Positions 1-6,135 of a stretch of 8,694 nucleotides of DNA are shown one piece after another. A program made the translations under genes and the position numbers. The notes beneath the pieces were generated by a model. That model saw only the letters and a program-made list of their open reading frames with translations. It had not been told where the DNA came from and ran no database searches. Origin of the DNA: Acidothermaceae bacterium. Its GTDB lineage: Bacteria > Actinomycetota > Actinomycetes > Acidothermales > Acidothermaceae. The stretch covers positions 1 to 8,694 of the forward strand of contig JAICLV010000102.1 in the NCBI GenBank assembly GCA_025925185.1, in the 5' to 3' direction. Each line of letters begins with the position of its first letter. Position 1 is the stretch's first letter.

Positions 1-179
1 CTGCCCCGATCTGCGGCGACCTTCAGCGCGGCGGCGATCACGTACGGCGGGTAGTCGTCGTCCGACTCGTACGTCGCGGGGCCGCAGTCGACGGGCTCGT
101 GGCCATTCTCGGCCAGCCAGCTGATCAGGTGTGCCTTCAACTCGAAGCCGGCGTGGTCGGAACCGAGGTAGACGCGCAT
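1..179 (-). CDS. rpiB: Ribose-5-phosphate isomerase B, N-terminal part (cut by window edge)
   Basis: Interconverts ribose 5-phosphate and ribulose 5-phosphate in the cytoplasmic non-oxidative pentose phosphate pathway. Only the first 59 codons lie in the window, so this is an edge truncation and not a pseudogene. The visible protein opens with MRVYLGSDHAGFELK, the hallmark RpiB start; the Asp-His pair at residues 8-9 belongs to the phosphosugar site. It continues through HEPVDCGP and DDDYPPYVIAAA, which match actinobacterial RpiB closely. The ATG at 177-179 is chosen because the family starts directly before the first beta strand; no strong Shine-Dalgarno precedes it. It lies 64 bp downstream of the nitroreductase gene on the same strand, so the two may be cotranscribed. 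The same pair occurs in M. tuberculosis (Rv2465c/Rv2466c, from memory). The C-terminal catalytic half cannot be judged. Confidence 0.93.
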   Translation of the reverse strand, partial: MRVYLGSDHAGFELKAHLISWLAENGHEPVDCGPATYESDDDYPPYVIAAALKVAADRG

Positions 180-243
180 GGCGCGGAGTCTGCCAGAACG
201 GCGGCGCGCGGATGCGGCGCGGGGCCGCTGACAGGCAGAGGAG

Positions 244-864
244 CTAGGCGACCTGCGGTTTGCGGTCGCGGCTGCGCTTCAACTCGTAGAAGCCGTCGAC
301 GTCGGCGAGCATGCGGACGGCGTCGAAGAGCCGGCCCGCCGCCTCGCCGCGCGGAATGGGCGTCACCACCGGGCCGAAGAACGCGGCACCGTCGATGCCG
401 ACGACGGGCGTGCCGACTTCGGTGCCGACCAACTCCATCGCCTTGGCGTGCGAAGCGCGCAACTCGTCGTCGAACTCGGTCGACTCCCCGGCTGCGGCAA
501 GGTCGGGATCGAGACCGACGTCGGCCAGCGCGGCGCGCAGGGTCGATTCGGACGCCGGTTCGCCCTGCACATGGACGCGGTTGCCGATCGCGGTGTAGAG
601 CGGCCCGAGCACCGCGTCGCCATTGGCGGCGGCCGCCGCGACGCACACCCGCACCGGCGCCCAGGCACCGCGGAGGAACTCGCGGTAATCCTCGCTCAGC
701 TCGTCGCGGCCCTCGTTGAGCACGGCCAGGCTCATCACCCGCCAGCGCGGGGTCACCGGGCGGACCGCGGCGACCTCGTGCATCCAGCGGGAGGTGATCC
801 ACGCCCAGGGGCAGAGCGGGTCGAACCAGAAGTCGACGGTGATCGAACTCTCGCGCGTGGGCAT
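244..864 (-). CDS. Mycothiol-dependent nitroreductase, DsbA-like thioredoxin fold (Rv2466c family), CPWA active site
   Basis: A 206-aa cytoplasmic DsbA/FrnE-like protein that closely resembles M. tuberculosis Rv2466c. That enzyme reduces nitro compounds and disulfides with mycothiol and activates nitro-prodrugs. Diagnostic stretches are DFWFDPLCPWAWITSRW (residues 11-27), VMSLAVLNE, LYTAIGNRVH, the cis-proline loop GTPVV with Pro153, and AAFFGPVVTPIPRGE. No signal peptide is present. The active site reads C18-P-W-A21, whereas as I recall Rv2466c has CPWC; the resolving cysteine is therefore replaced by alanine. That fits a monothiol mechanism with mycothiol as the resolving thiol (inference). 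The ATG at 862-864 has a strong GGAGGA ribosome site (871-876) six bases upstream. The gene is divergent from pepN and shares a two-way SigH/SigR-like promoter with it; the inferred leader is about 30 nt. Confidence 0.9.
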   Translation of the reverse strand: MPTRESSITVDFWFDPLCPWAWITSRWMHEVAAVRPVTPRWRVMSLAVLNEGRDELSEDYREFLRGAWAPVRVCVAAAAANGDAVLGPLYTAIGNRVHVQGEPASESTLRAALADVGLDPDLAAAGESTEFDDELRASHAKAMELVGTEVGTPVVGIDGAAFFGPVVTPIPRGEAAGRLFDAVRMLADVDGFYELKRSRDRKPQVA

Positions 865-898
865 GCGTCATCCTCCGCTTCGCTGTCGGACTCTTCGG

Positions 899-924
899 GG
901 AACCCTGGGGTCGTCCCATGTGTT
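899..924 (+). promoter_or_regulatory. SigH/SigR-type promoter reading toward pepN
   Basis: A -35 GGAAC at 899-903, exactly 18 bases, then a -10 GTT at 922-924. This matches the consensus of the thiol-stress sigma factors SigH (mycobacteria) and SigR (Streptomyces), roughly GGAA(T/C)-N18/19-GTT. Transcription would start near 931, giving pepN a leader of about 105 nt. The match is seen directly; activity is inferred. Confidence 0.65.
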
Positions 925-926
925 CC
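901..926 (-). promoter_or_regulatory. SigH/SigR-type promoter reading toward the nitroreductase gene
   Basis: On the minus strand GGAAC (926 to 922) is followed by 18 bases and GTT (903 to 901), overlapping the plus-strand promoter almost completely. The predicted start near 894 leaves a leader of about 30 nt that contains the GGAGGA ribosome site, which is ideal geometry. From memory, Rv2466c is strongly SigH-dependent in M. tuberculosis, which supports the call. Confidence 0.72.
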
Positions 927-941
927 CACATCGGCCGGGTT

Positions 942-956
942 CCCAGCTCGGCTGGG
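942..956. other. Small perfect hairpin in the pepN leader
   Basis: CCCAGC (942-947) and GCTGGG (951-956) are perfect inverted arms around a 3-base loop. They lie between the predicted stress promoter and pepN, inside the inferred leader. No U-tract follows, so this is not a standard terminator. It may be an RNA structure, an operator half-site pair, or chance in G+C-rich DNA. Confidence 0.3.
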
Positions 957-1035
957 TTCGCCGTTCGGCCGGTAGGGTCGGGCGCGGGGTGTCAACAGGG
1001 GCGCGAACCGCTCGTCGACCGAAGGGAAGTCCGCG

Positions 1036-3660
1036 TTGTCGGGTGCCGATCGCAAGAGCTTGTCGCGAGACGAGGCCGCGGAGCGCGCCCGGCTGATCCT
1101 GCCGTTCGACGCCGAGCCCGGGCCGGCGATCCGCACGATGGTGCGGCTCGACTTCACTCCCGACTCCGGCGGCCATCGCGACTGCTTCTCGTCCACGACC
1201 ACCGTGCGCTTCCGGTGCGCCGAGCCGGGCGCGACGTCGTTCATCGACCTTGTCTCCGAGAACGTGCGTTCGATCCGGCTCAACGGCGACGAGCTCGATC
1301 CGGCCGCCCACCACGTCGGCGACCGCATCACGCTGCCAGGCCTGCTCGCCGACAACGAGCTCGAAGTCATCGCCGACTGCTCCTACATGCACACCGGCGA
1401 AGGGTTGCACCGCTTCACCGACCCGGTCGACGGCCGCGTCTACCTCTACACGCAGTTCGAGACGGCCGACGCGCATCGCGTCTACGCGTGCTTCGACCAA
1501 CCCGACATTAAGACGACGTTCGAGTTGGACGTCGTGGCACCGGCCGACTGGCAAGTCGTGGCGAACACCGCGCCGGATCTCGCGCCTGAGGACGTCGGAT
1601 CGACGCCGTCGAACGCCAGCGCGCGCTGGCATTTCCCGGCGAGCAAGCCACTCTCGACCTATGTCACCGCTGTTGTGGCCGGGCCGTATCACGTCGTCCG
1701 CGACACGCACGATGGCGCCAACGCGCAAATCCCACTCGGAATCTTCTGCCGCCAGAGCCTCGCCGAGTATCTCGACGCCGAGGAAATCCTGACCGTCACC
1801 AAACAGGGTTTCGAATTCTTCGAGCGGATGTTCGAGCGGCCGTACCCGTTCGAGAAGTACGACCAGCTCTTTGTTCCCGAGTTCAACGCGGGCGCCATGG
1901 AAAACGCCGGTGCGGTCACCCTCCTCGAGGACTACATCTTCCGGTCGCGCGTCACCGACACCGCGTACGAAAGTCGAGCTGGCACGATCCTGCACGAGAT
2001 GGCGCACATGTGGTTCGGCGACCTCGTCACCATGCGCTGGTGGGACGACCTGTGGCTGAACGAGTCGTTCGCGACGTACATGGCCAACCTCGCGCAGGCC
2101 GAGGCGACGCGATGGAACGAAGCGTGGACCACCTTCGCGAATGAGGAGAAGACCTGGGCGGCCCGCCAAGACCAACTGCCGACCACGCACCCGATCGCCG
2201 CCGACATCATCGACGTCGAGGCGGTCGAGACGAACTTTGACGGGATCACCTACGCCAAGGGCGCTTCGGTGCTGAAGCAACTCGTCGCCTGGGTCGGCCG
2301 CGACGCGTTCTTCACCGGTCTGCACCGGTATTTCGACGCCCACGCATGGGGCAACAGCACGCTCCAAGACCTCTTGCGTGCCCTGGAGGACGCCTCGGGT
2401 CGCGATCTTTCCGCATGGTCGAAGGAGTGGCTGGAAAGCGCCGGCGTCAACACGTTGCGACCCGAGATCGAGACCGACGACCAGGGGGTCATCACGTCGT
2501 TCGCGGTGGTGCAGGAGGCACCGGCCGAGCACCCCACCCTGCGGTCGCACCGGCTCGCCGTGGCCGGCTACACGCGGCAGGGCGACGAGGGGATCGTGCG
2601 CGAGACCCGGATCGAACTCGACGTCGTCGGCGCGCGAACACCGGTGCCCGAACTCGTCGGCGTCCGTCGTCCCGATCTGGTGCTCGTCAACGACGACGAC
2701 CTGGCGTACGCGAAGATCAGGCTCGATCAACGCTCGCTGGAGACCGTCACGAACTCCGTCGGCGAAGTGCGCGACTCGCTGCCGCGCGCACTGTGCTGGG
2801 CGGCCGCGTGGGACATGACCCGCGACGCCGAGATGGCCGCCCGCGACTACCTGCGCATGGTGGTGCATCTGGTCGACTCCGAGCGTGACGTCGGCGTGCT
2901 GCAAAGCGCGTTGCGGCAGGCGAGGCTCGCCATCGAGCGGTGGGCCGACCCCGCGTTCCGCACCACCGGCCTCGACATGCTCGCGGCAGCGGCGCACGCG
3001 CACCTGCAAACGGCCGAGCCGGGCAGCGATTACCAGCTGGCGTTCTTGCGCGCGTTCGCGGCGAGCGCGCAATCGACGGCGCATGTCGACATGCTGGGCT
3101 CCCTGTATCGGGAGGAGACGTCGCTGCCGGGCCTGCCGCTCGACACCGACCTGCGCTGGTCGCTGCTCATCCGGCTGGCCGCGCACGGCCGCGTCGGCAC
3201 GGTCGACATCGAGATGGAGCTCGAGCGCGACGACACCTCGGCCGGCCGGCGGCACGCGGCGGCCGCCCGCGCGGCGCTGCCGTCGTCCGTGGCGAAGCAG
3301 CAGGTCTGGCATCTCGTCGTCGAGCGCGCCGACACGCACAACGCCGAGATCTCCGCGATGATCGGCGGATTCCAGCAGGCGAACCAGCTCGCCGAGCTAG
3401 CGCCCTACGTCGACCGGTATTTCGACGCGATCGGAGACGTGTGGGCGCACCGCACGGGCGACACCGCGCGCACGATCGCCGAGGGGTTGTTCCCCTACCT
3501 GATGATCGAGCAGGCGACGATCGACCGGGTCGACGAGTACCTGCAAAAAGCGCAACCTCCGGCTGGGCTGCGCCGGATCCTGCTTGAGAACCGCGACGCC
3601 ATCAGTCGTGCGCTTCGGGCCCGCGCCCGCGACGCGGCTGCGTCGTCAACTGACGTTTGA
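1036..3660 (+). CDS. pepN: Aminopeptidase N, M1 zinc metallopeptidase
   Basis: An 874-aa cytoplasmic aminopeptidase that removes N-terminal residues in peptide turnover. All M1 hallmarks are present: the exopeptidase motif GAMEN (286-290), zinc ligands H320 and H324 with general base E321 in HEMAH, the third ligand E343 after the canonical 18-residue spacing (NESF), and Y406, the likely transition-state tyrosine, in ITYAKG. The N-terminal beta domain spans about 1-210, the thermolysin-like domain about 215-440, and an all-helical ERAP1-like C-terminal domain about 530-850. Length fits actinobacterial PepN. The TTG at 1036 is preferred: GAAGGGAAG (1021-1029) lies six bases upstream and an in-frame stop at 973 limits extension; a later TTG at 1060 is possible. 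The gene is divergent from the nitroreductase gene and probably stress-induced through the shared promoter. It looks monocistronic, since a convergent gene ends 23 bp beyond its stop. Confidence 0.97.
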   Translation: MSGADRKSLSRDEAAERARLILPFDAEPGPAIRTMVRLDFTPDSGGHRDCFSSTTTVRFRCAEPGATSFIDLVSENVRSIRLNGDELDPAAHHVGDRITLPGLLADNELEVIADCSYMHTGEGLHRFTDPVDGRVYLYTQFETADAHRVYACFDQPDIKTTFELDVVAPADWQVVANTAPDLAPEDVGSTPSNASARWHFPASKPLSTYVTAVVAGPYHVVRDTHDGANAQIPLGIFCRQSLAEYLDAEEILTVTKQGFEFFERMFERPYPFEKYDQLFVPEFNAGAMENAGAVTLLEDYIFRSRVTDTAYESRAGTILHEMAHMWFGDLVTMRWWDDLWLNESFATYMANLAQAEATRWNEAWTTFANEEKTWAARQDQLPTTHPIAADIIDVEAVETNFDGITYAKGASVLKQLVAWVGRDAFFTGLHRYFDAHAWGNSTLQDLLRALEDASGRDLSAWSKEWLESAGVNTLRPEIETDDQGVITSFAVVQEAPAEHPTLRSHRLAVAGYTRQGDEGIVRETRIELDVVGARTPVPELVGVRRPDLVLVNDDDLAYAKIRLDQRSLETVTNSVGEVRDSLPRALCWAAAWDMTRDAEMAARDYLRMVVHLVDSERDVGVLQSALRQARLAIERWADPAFRTTGLDMLAAAAHAHLQTAEPGSDYQLAFLRAFAASAQSTAHVDMLGSLYREETSLPGLPLDTDLRWSLLIRLAAHGRVGTVDIEMELERDDTSAGRRHAAAARAALPSSVAKQQVWHLVVERADTHNAEISAMIGGFQQANQLAELAPYVDRYFDAIGDVWAHRTGDTARTIAEGLFPYLMIEQATIDRVDEYLQKAQPPAGLRRILLENRDAISRALRARARDAAASSTDV

Positions 3661-3683
3661 CGAAAGGTTTTGGACGCGCGCGG

Positions 3684-4679
3684 TCAAGAAACGCGGCGGT
3701 CAAACCGACGCGCCTCGTCGTATAGCTGTCGCACGGCACCGATAGCAGACCTGATCTCTTGTAAGTACGACCGCTCCGAGAACGACTGCCTCAAGGGCCC
3801 GAGGCGTGTATCGGCGAAGTCGGCTCCCACCGTCTCGACGGAACACCCGTGCGGCAGCGCGACGAGGCGCACCGCGAGGGAATGCTGATATGGAACGTAG
3901 ACGGGGGATGTAACGACGAGCACTGAGCTTTCGGACGTCAGCCTGCCGCTGTAACGCGTCCAGTACCTAAGTGAGTCGGCGGTGTCGGCCCGGCGAACAC
4001 CTGGCTTTGACGACGGCGCGACCACGACAGACGCCGTCATGGCACCGACTTCCCAGACCCACACCGCAGCGTCGCCATACGGCGTCGCGCTGCGGCTCTC
4101 CCATTGTTTCGTCGGCGCTCCGAGCCCGAACGATCGCGTCATCTCGTCGCGCATCAGATGCGACTCACCGGCAACATCATGCTCGCCGGCGCGGCGAAGG
4201 AGGGAGCGCTCGTCAACGGAGAGATCACGGTACGCCGTGAGCGCGGAGACCGACTCGACGGCCACGCCATCCCTCATCAAGGCGGCGGCATACCTGGTTC
4301 TGACGAGGCAGCTTCGGGCGAGTCCGCCAAGGATGAGGAGATGGTCGTAGGCACCGCGACTCGGGCGCGCGGCCGTCGCGAACCCAAGGGCTTGGCCGAC
4401 CTCCCGCACAACCTGCGCCGTCGCCGCGTCGAAGTCGGCCGCGGCGTCGAGCGCGCGCTCCGAGCCCTTGCGGAAATCCCAATGCCTTCCGGCAAACTCG
4501 TCGAACCACCTGAGTCGGTCGGCAACCGACGAGGAAGCTGGCGGCTGACCACCGAAGACCCGCGCGAGCACGTCAAGCGGCTCGCTAGAGATCCACCCCG
4601 CGACATCGTCCATCACGGCCGGCGGCGTCACCCTGCACCGGGCGAAGACCGGTGGCACAACCGGATTCAACCGGGTCAT
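3684..4679 (-). CDS. Uncharacterised protein with degenerate DUF218/YdcF-like layout
   Basis: I do not recognise this roughly 331-aa protein by name. Three blocks appear in the order typical of DUF218 (YdcF/SanA/ElyC) proteins: a hydrophobic strand ending in a glycine turn, HLLILGGLARS (112-122); RRADTADSL (229-237), resembling the family's nT-x-EN block and preceded by strand SVVVAPS; and strand VLVVTSPVY (253-261), resembling the LVTS block. The usual His-Met-Pro-Arg-Ala after that block is missing; VPYQHSLAVRL stands there. Between the first two blocks lie E172, M176, M180 and FGL (184-186), also in family order. Residues 1-110 carry no recognised domain. No signal peptide or membrane segment is seen, so it is probably cytoplasmic. 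The ATG at 4677-4679 is preferred because GGAG lies 8 bases upstream; a GTG at 4704-4706 would add nine residues but its GGAG is only 2 bases away. It ends 23 bp from pepN, convergently. That it is a real gene is likely; the family link is tentative. Confidence 0.7.
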   Translation of the reverse strand: MTRLNPVVPPVFARCRVTPPAVMDDVAGWISSEPLDVLARVFGGQPPASSSVADRLRWFDEFAGRHWDFRKGSERALDAAADFDAATAQVVREVGQALGFATAARPSRGAYDHLLILGGLARSCLVRTRYAAALMRDGVAVESVSALTAYRDLSVDERSLLRRAGEHDVAGESHLMRDEMTRSFGLGAPTKQWESRSATPYGDAAVWVWEVGAMTASVVVAPSSKPGVRRADTADSLRYWTRYSGRLTSESSVLVVTSPVYVPYQHSLAVRLVALPHGCSVETVGADFADTRLGPLRQSFSERSYLQEIRSAIGAVRQLYDEARRFDRRVS

Positions 4680-4823
4680 GCCGAGCGCTCCACCGTCGCC
4701 CTCCACGTCTCCACAGCGCCAACGGTACTAGTCAGCCATCCACACGCGGCCGCATCGACGTCACACGGCGTGCCTTCGATCAGTGAAACTGTGGCAAGAC
4801 CGATCCGACTCCAGGAGTTACCG
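4680..4823. promoter_or_regulatory. Divergent control region between the two uncharacterised genes
   Basis: These 144 bp separate the preferred start codons of two divergent genes, so both promoters should lie here. I see no convincing -35/-10 pair, SigH-type element or long operator palindrome on either strand. The only clear elements are the two ribosome sites at its ends. Confidence 0.4.
4813..4817 (+). promoter_or_regulatory. Ribosome binding site fixing the start at 4824
   Basis: AGGAG lies six bases before the ATG at 4824-4826. It decides the start: the same reading frame stays open much further upstream, back to about 4104, but that part runs antisense through the neighbouring gene and has no comparable site at its far start. 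Confidence 0.75.
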
Positions 4824-5810
4824 ATGTCCGGTGCTGAAACCGTTGTCGACGTCGCACAGATCGGTGCGACCGCAATCGCGGCAGGCGGGCTGCTCTTGAC
4901 CGCCTCGGAGGTTCGCAGCCAGAACACGTTGGCTCGGCTCGAGCGGGTTTCGGGCGCGAACGAGGAGTGGACCCGATGGCGCGACGACCCGAAGCGGGAG
5001 AAGCCAGCGTGGGATCCTCGCACCGTTGCCGCGATCAGGCAGGTGTACACCGACGAGATCAGCGCATCGACGCCAACCCGCTTCGAGCCAGCGCCCGCGC
5101 CGGCCGACGGCGACCTTCCCTGGCTATTAGGCGTCCTCCTCCCCGCCCGGCGAGCGGACCCCGAGGCCCAGGCGCCAAGGAGTGAACCGGATTACCGGCG
5201 TCTGCAAGATGCGCGGGCGGCGAACGTCATGCACGTGCTTCGATGGTTGCGAGAGTCGCGCGACGCTGCGGTGAAGGCGAATGTTGCGACCGTCGAGGCT
5301 GCGGTGCGGCGCTACATCGACCACCTCAGCAGCCTGGCCGAGAAGTACGAGTTCGGGATGCTCGACCGTGTGGCGTTCCTTGGAAAATACCATCGCAACC
5401 TTGTCCAAGCGGCCTTCCACCTCGAGCCGTACATCCTCGCGAACAACGCACTCACGCAGCCGACCGTCCGCAACGGCATGCGGATCCTGGCGCTCGGCGA
5501 GGCGGCTCGCGAGTTCCATTGGCATAGGGCGATTCAACGAGGCGCCATTCGCGCGAACGCTCAATGCGAGGAGTTGGGGTGGGTGATCGGCAAGTCAGAC
5601 GGCCGGACGCCGACGGGACTCGCCTGGTTGCGCCACCGGATCAAGCGGTCCTTCACAGCGCAGCAAGAACTCGCGCAACCAGCAGGTGGATCACCTTCAC
5701 CGCGTGAGTGCAGCAAGTCGGCTCACCGAAAGCTGAGCGTCAGTCGGCGCTGTGCTGATGGGCGACCGGCGGCTTCGTGGCCGACTGCGCCATCATCCGG
5801 ATGCCGTTGA
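4824..5810 (+). CDS. Uncharacterised membrane-anchored protein, DUF4760-like
   Basis: A 328-aa protein I cannot name. Residues 7-27 (VVDVAQIGATAIAAGGLLLTA) form one hydrophobic segment followed by EVRSQN, typical of proteins anchored by an N-terminal helix with a cytoplasmic body. A proline- and charge-rich linker covers about 80-125. Residues 150-204, helical by appearance, contain RRYIDHLSSLAEKYEFGMLD and end in LEPYI, resembling the DUF4760 pattern of a helix, a 'G-x-L/I-D' turn and a terminal PYI; the role of that family is unknown. After about residue 275 the chain becomes low-complexity, and its last 71 bases overlap the end of the convergent DUF5130 gene. A TGA at 5705-5707 in another frame would end the gene before that overlap, so a frameshift or sequencing error near the 3' end is possible. 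The gene is divergent from the DUF218-like gene and may act with it. Confidence 0.68.
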   Translation: MSGAETVVDVAQIGATAIAAGGLLLTASEVRSQNTLARLERVSGANEEWTRWRDDPKREKPAWDPRTVAAIRQVYTDEISASTPTRFEPAPAPADGDLPWLLGVLLPARRADPEAQAPRSEPDYRRLQDARAANVMHVLRWLRESRDAAVKANVATVEAAVRRYIDHLSSLAEKYEFGMLDRVAFLGKYHRNLVQAAFHLEPYILANNALTQPTVRNGMRILALGEAAREFHWHRAIQRGAIRANAQCEELGWVIGKSDGRTPTGLAWLRHRIKRSFTAQQELAQPAGGSPSPRECSKSAHRKLSVSRRCADGRPAASWPTAPSSGCR

Positions 5811-6135
5811 CGATGCCGCCGGCGAGGTCGCCACCGGCGAACGACGTGGCCATCGACAAGCTGGCAAGCGCGGCCGCGCGATCGTCGAGCGATCGGCGGG
5901 CGACATCGCCGGTGACCACCTCGACCCGCCGGGCCTCCGGTTCGACGAAGGTCAAGACGGCGATCGACGCGTCGCTTCCGAGGCTCGCGTGCAGCTGTAA
6001 CGCATGGTCGCGAACCTCGCCGTCAGCGGGCCCGATCACGACTGAGAAGAGCAACCCGGTCTCGGCGCGCGCGCTCGCGAGCGCTTGTCGGATGTGGTCG
6101 GCCTGGCGCTGGGTGAAGGCGTCACCAACGGGCAC
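5740..6135 (-). CDS. DUF5130 family protein, TPM-like fold
   Basis: A 131-aa soluble protein that fits the actinobacterial DUF5130 family. Its pattern is that of a TPM (TLP18.3/Psb32/MOLO-1) domain: an N-terminal helix with AFTQRQADHIRQAL (6-19), strand LLFSVVIGP (28-36), strand IAVLTFV (58-64), RRVEVVTGDVARRSLDDRA (69-87), and the terminal FAGGDLAGGIVNGIRMM (99-115). Function is unknown. The GTG at 6135 is chosen because AGGGAGG (6144-6150) lies 8 bases upstream and the conserved part begins at once; an ATG at 6222 would add a proline- and arginine-rich leader lying inside ctaJ. The gene overlaps the end of ctaJ by 14 bp, which suggests translational coupling, and is the third gene of the malQ operon. 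The neighbourhood hints at a respiratory link. It ends convergently with the DUF4760-like gene. Confidence 0.85.
   Translation of the reverse strand: MPVGDAFTQRQADHIRQALASARAETGLLFSVVIGPADGEVRDHALQLHASLGSDASIAVLTFVEPEARRVEVVTGDVARRSLDDRAAALASLSMATSFAGGDLAGGIVNGIRMMAQSATKPPVAHQHSAD

Larger units (their letters stand above)
3661..5739. other. Probable accessory insert of two divergent uncharacterised genes
   Basis: This stretch separates pepN from the malQ-ctaJ-DUF5130 operon, all common actinobacterial core genes. It carries only a poorly conserved-looking divergent gene pair. Local composition looks less G+C-rich: 3721-3780 holds 33 G+C of 60 bases, while 3241-3300 inside pepN holds 52 of 60. 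These are hand-picked samples, not a window statistic. No integrase, transposase, terminal repeat or target duplication is visible, so the origin by insertion is inferred from context only. Confidence 0.4.

Noticed and set aside
137..931. Minus-strand open frames overlapping the nitroreductase gene in another frame
   Set aside because: They are Arg/Pro-rich and of low complexity, whereas the frame at 244-864 carries conserved family motifs and a strong ribosome site.
973..978. TAGGGT as a housekeeping -10 for pepN
   Set aside because: No acceptable -35 lies about 17 bases upstream, and the hexamer recurs by chance in G+C-rich DNA. It cannot be excluded, but the SigH-type element is far better.
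868..3339. An 823-codon open frame on the minus strand, antisense to pepN
   Set aside because: It is rich in Arg, Val and His with no recognisable motif, lies opposite a complete M1 peptidase with every catalytic residue, and is a usual by-product of codon bias in G+C-rich DNA.
4727..4753. ACTAGT (SpeI) and GCGGCCGC (NotI) sites close together, as a cloning-vector trace
   Set aside because: The flanking DNA reads as a natural intergenic region between two genes, no vector sequence is visible, and both sites are expected now and then in such DNA.
4104..4823. In-frame upstream extension of the plus-strand gene that starts at 4824
   Set aside because: It runs antisense through the DUF218-like gene. 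AGGAG followed by ATG at 4824 and the hydrophobic N-terminal helix directly after it mark the real start.
5721..5738. GCTCA/TGAGC inverted repeat between the convergent genes, as a terminator
   Set aside because: Only five base pairs, an 8-base loop and no T-run on either strand; it also lies inside the plus-strand gene as called.
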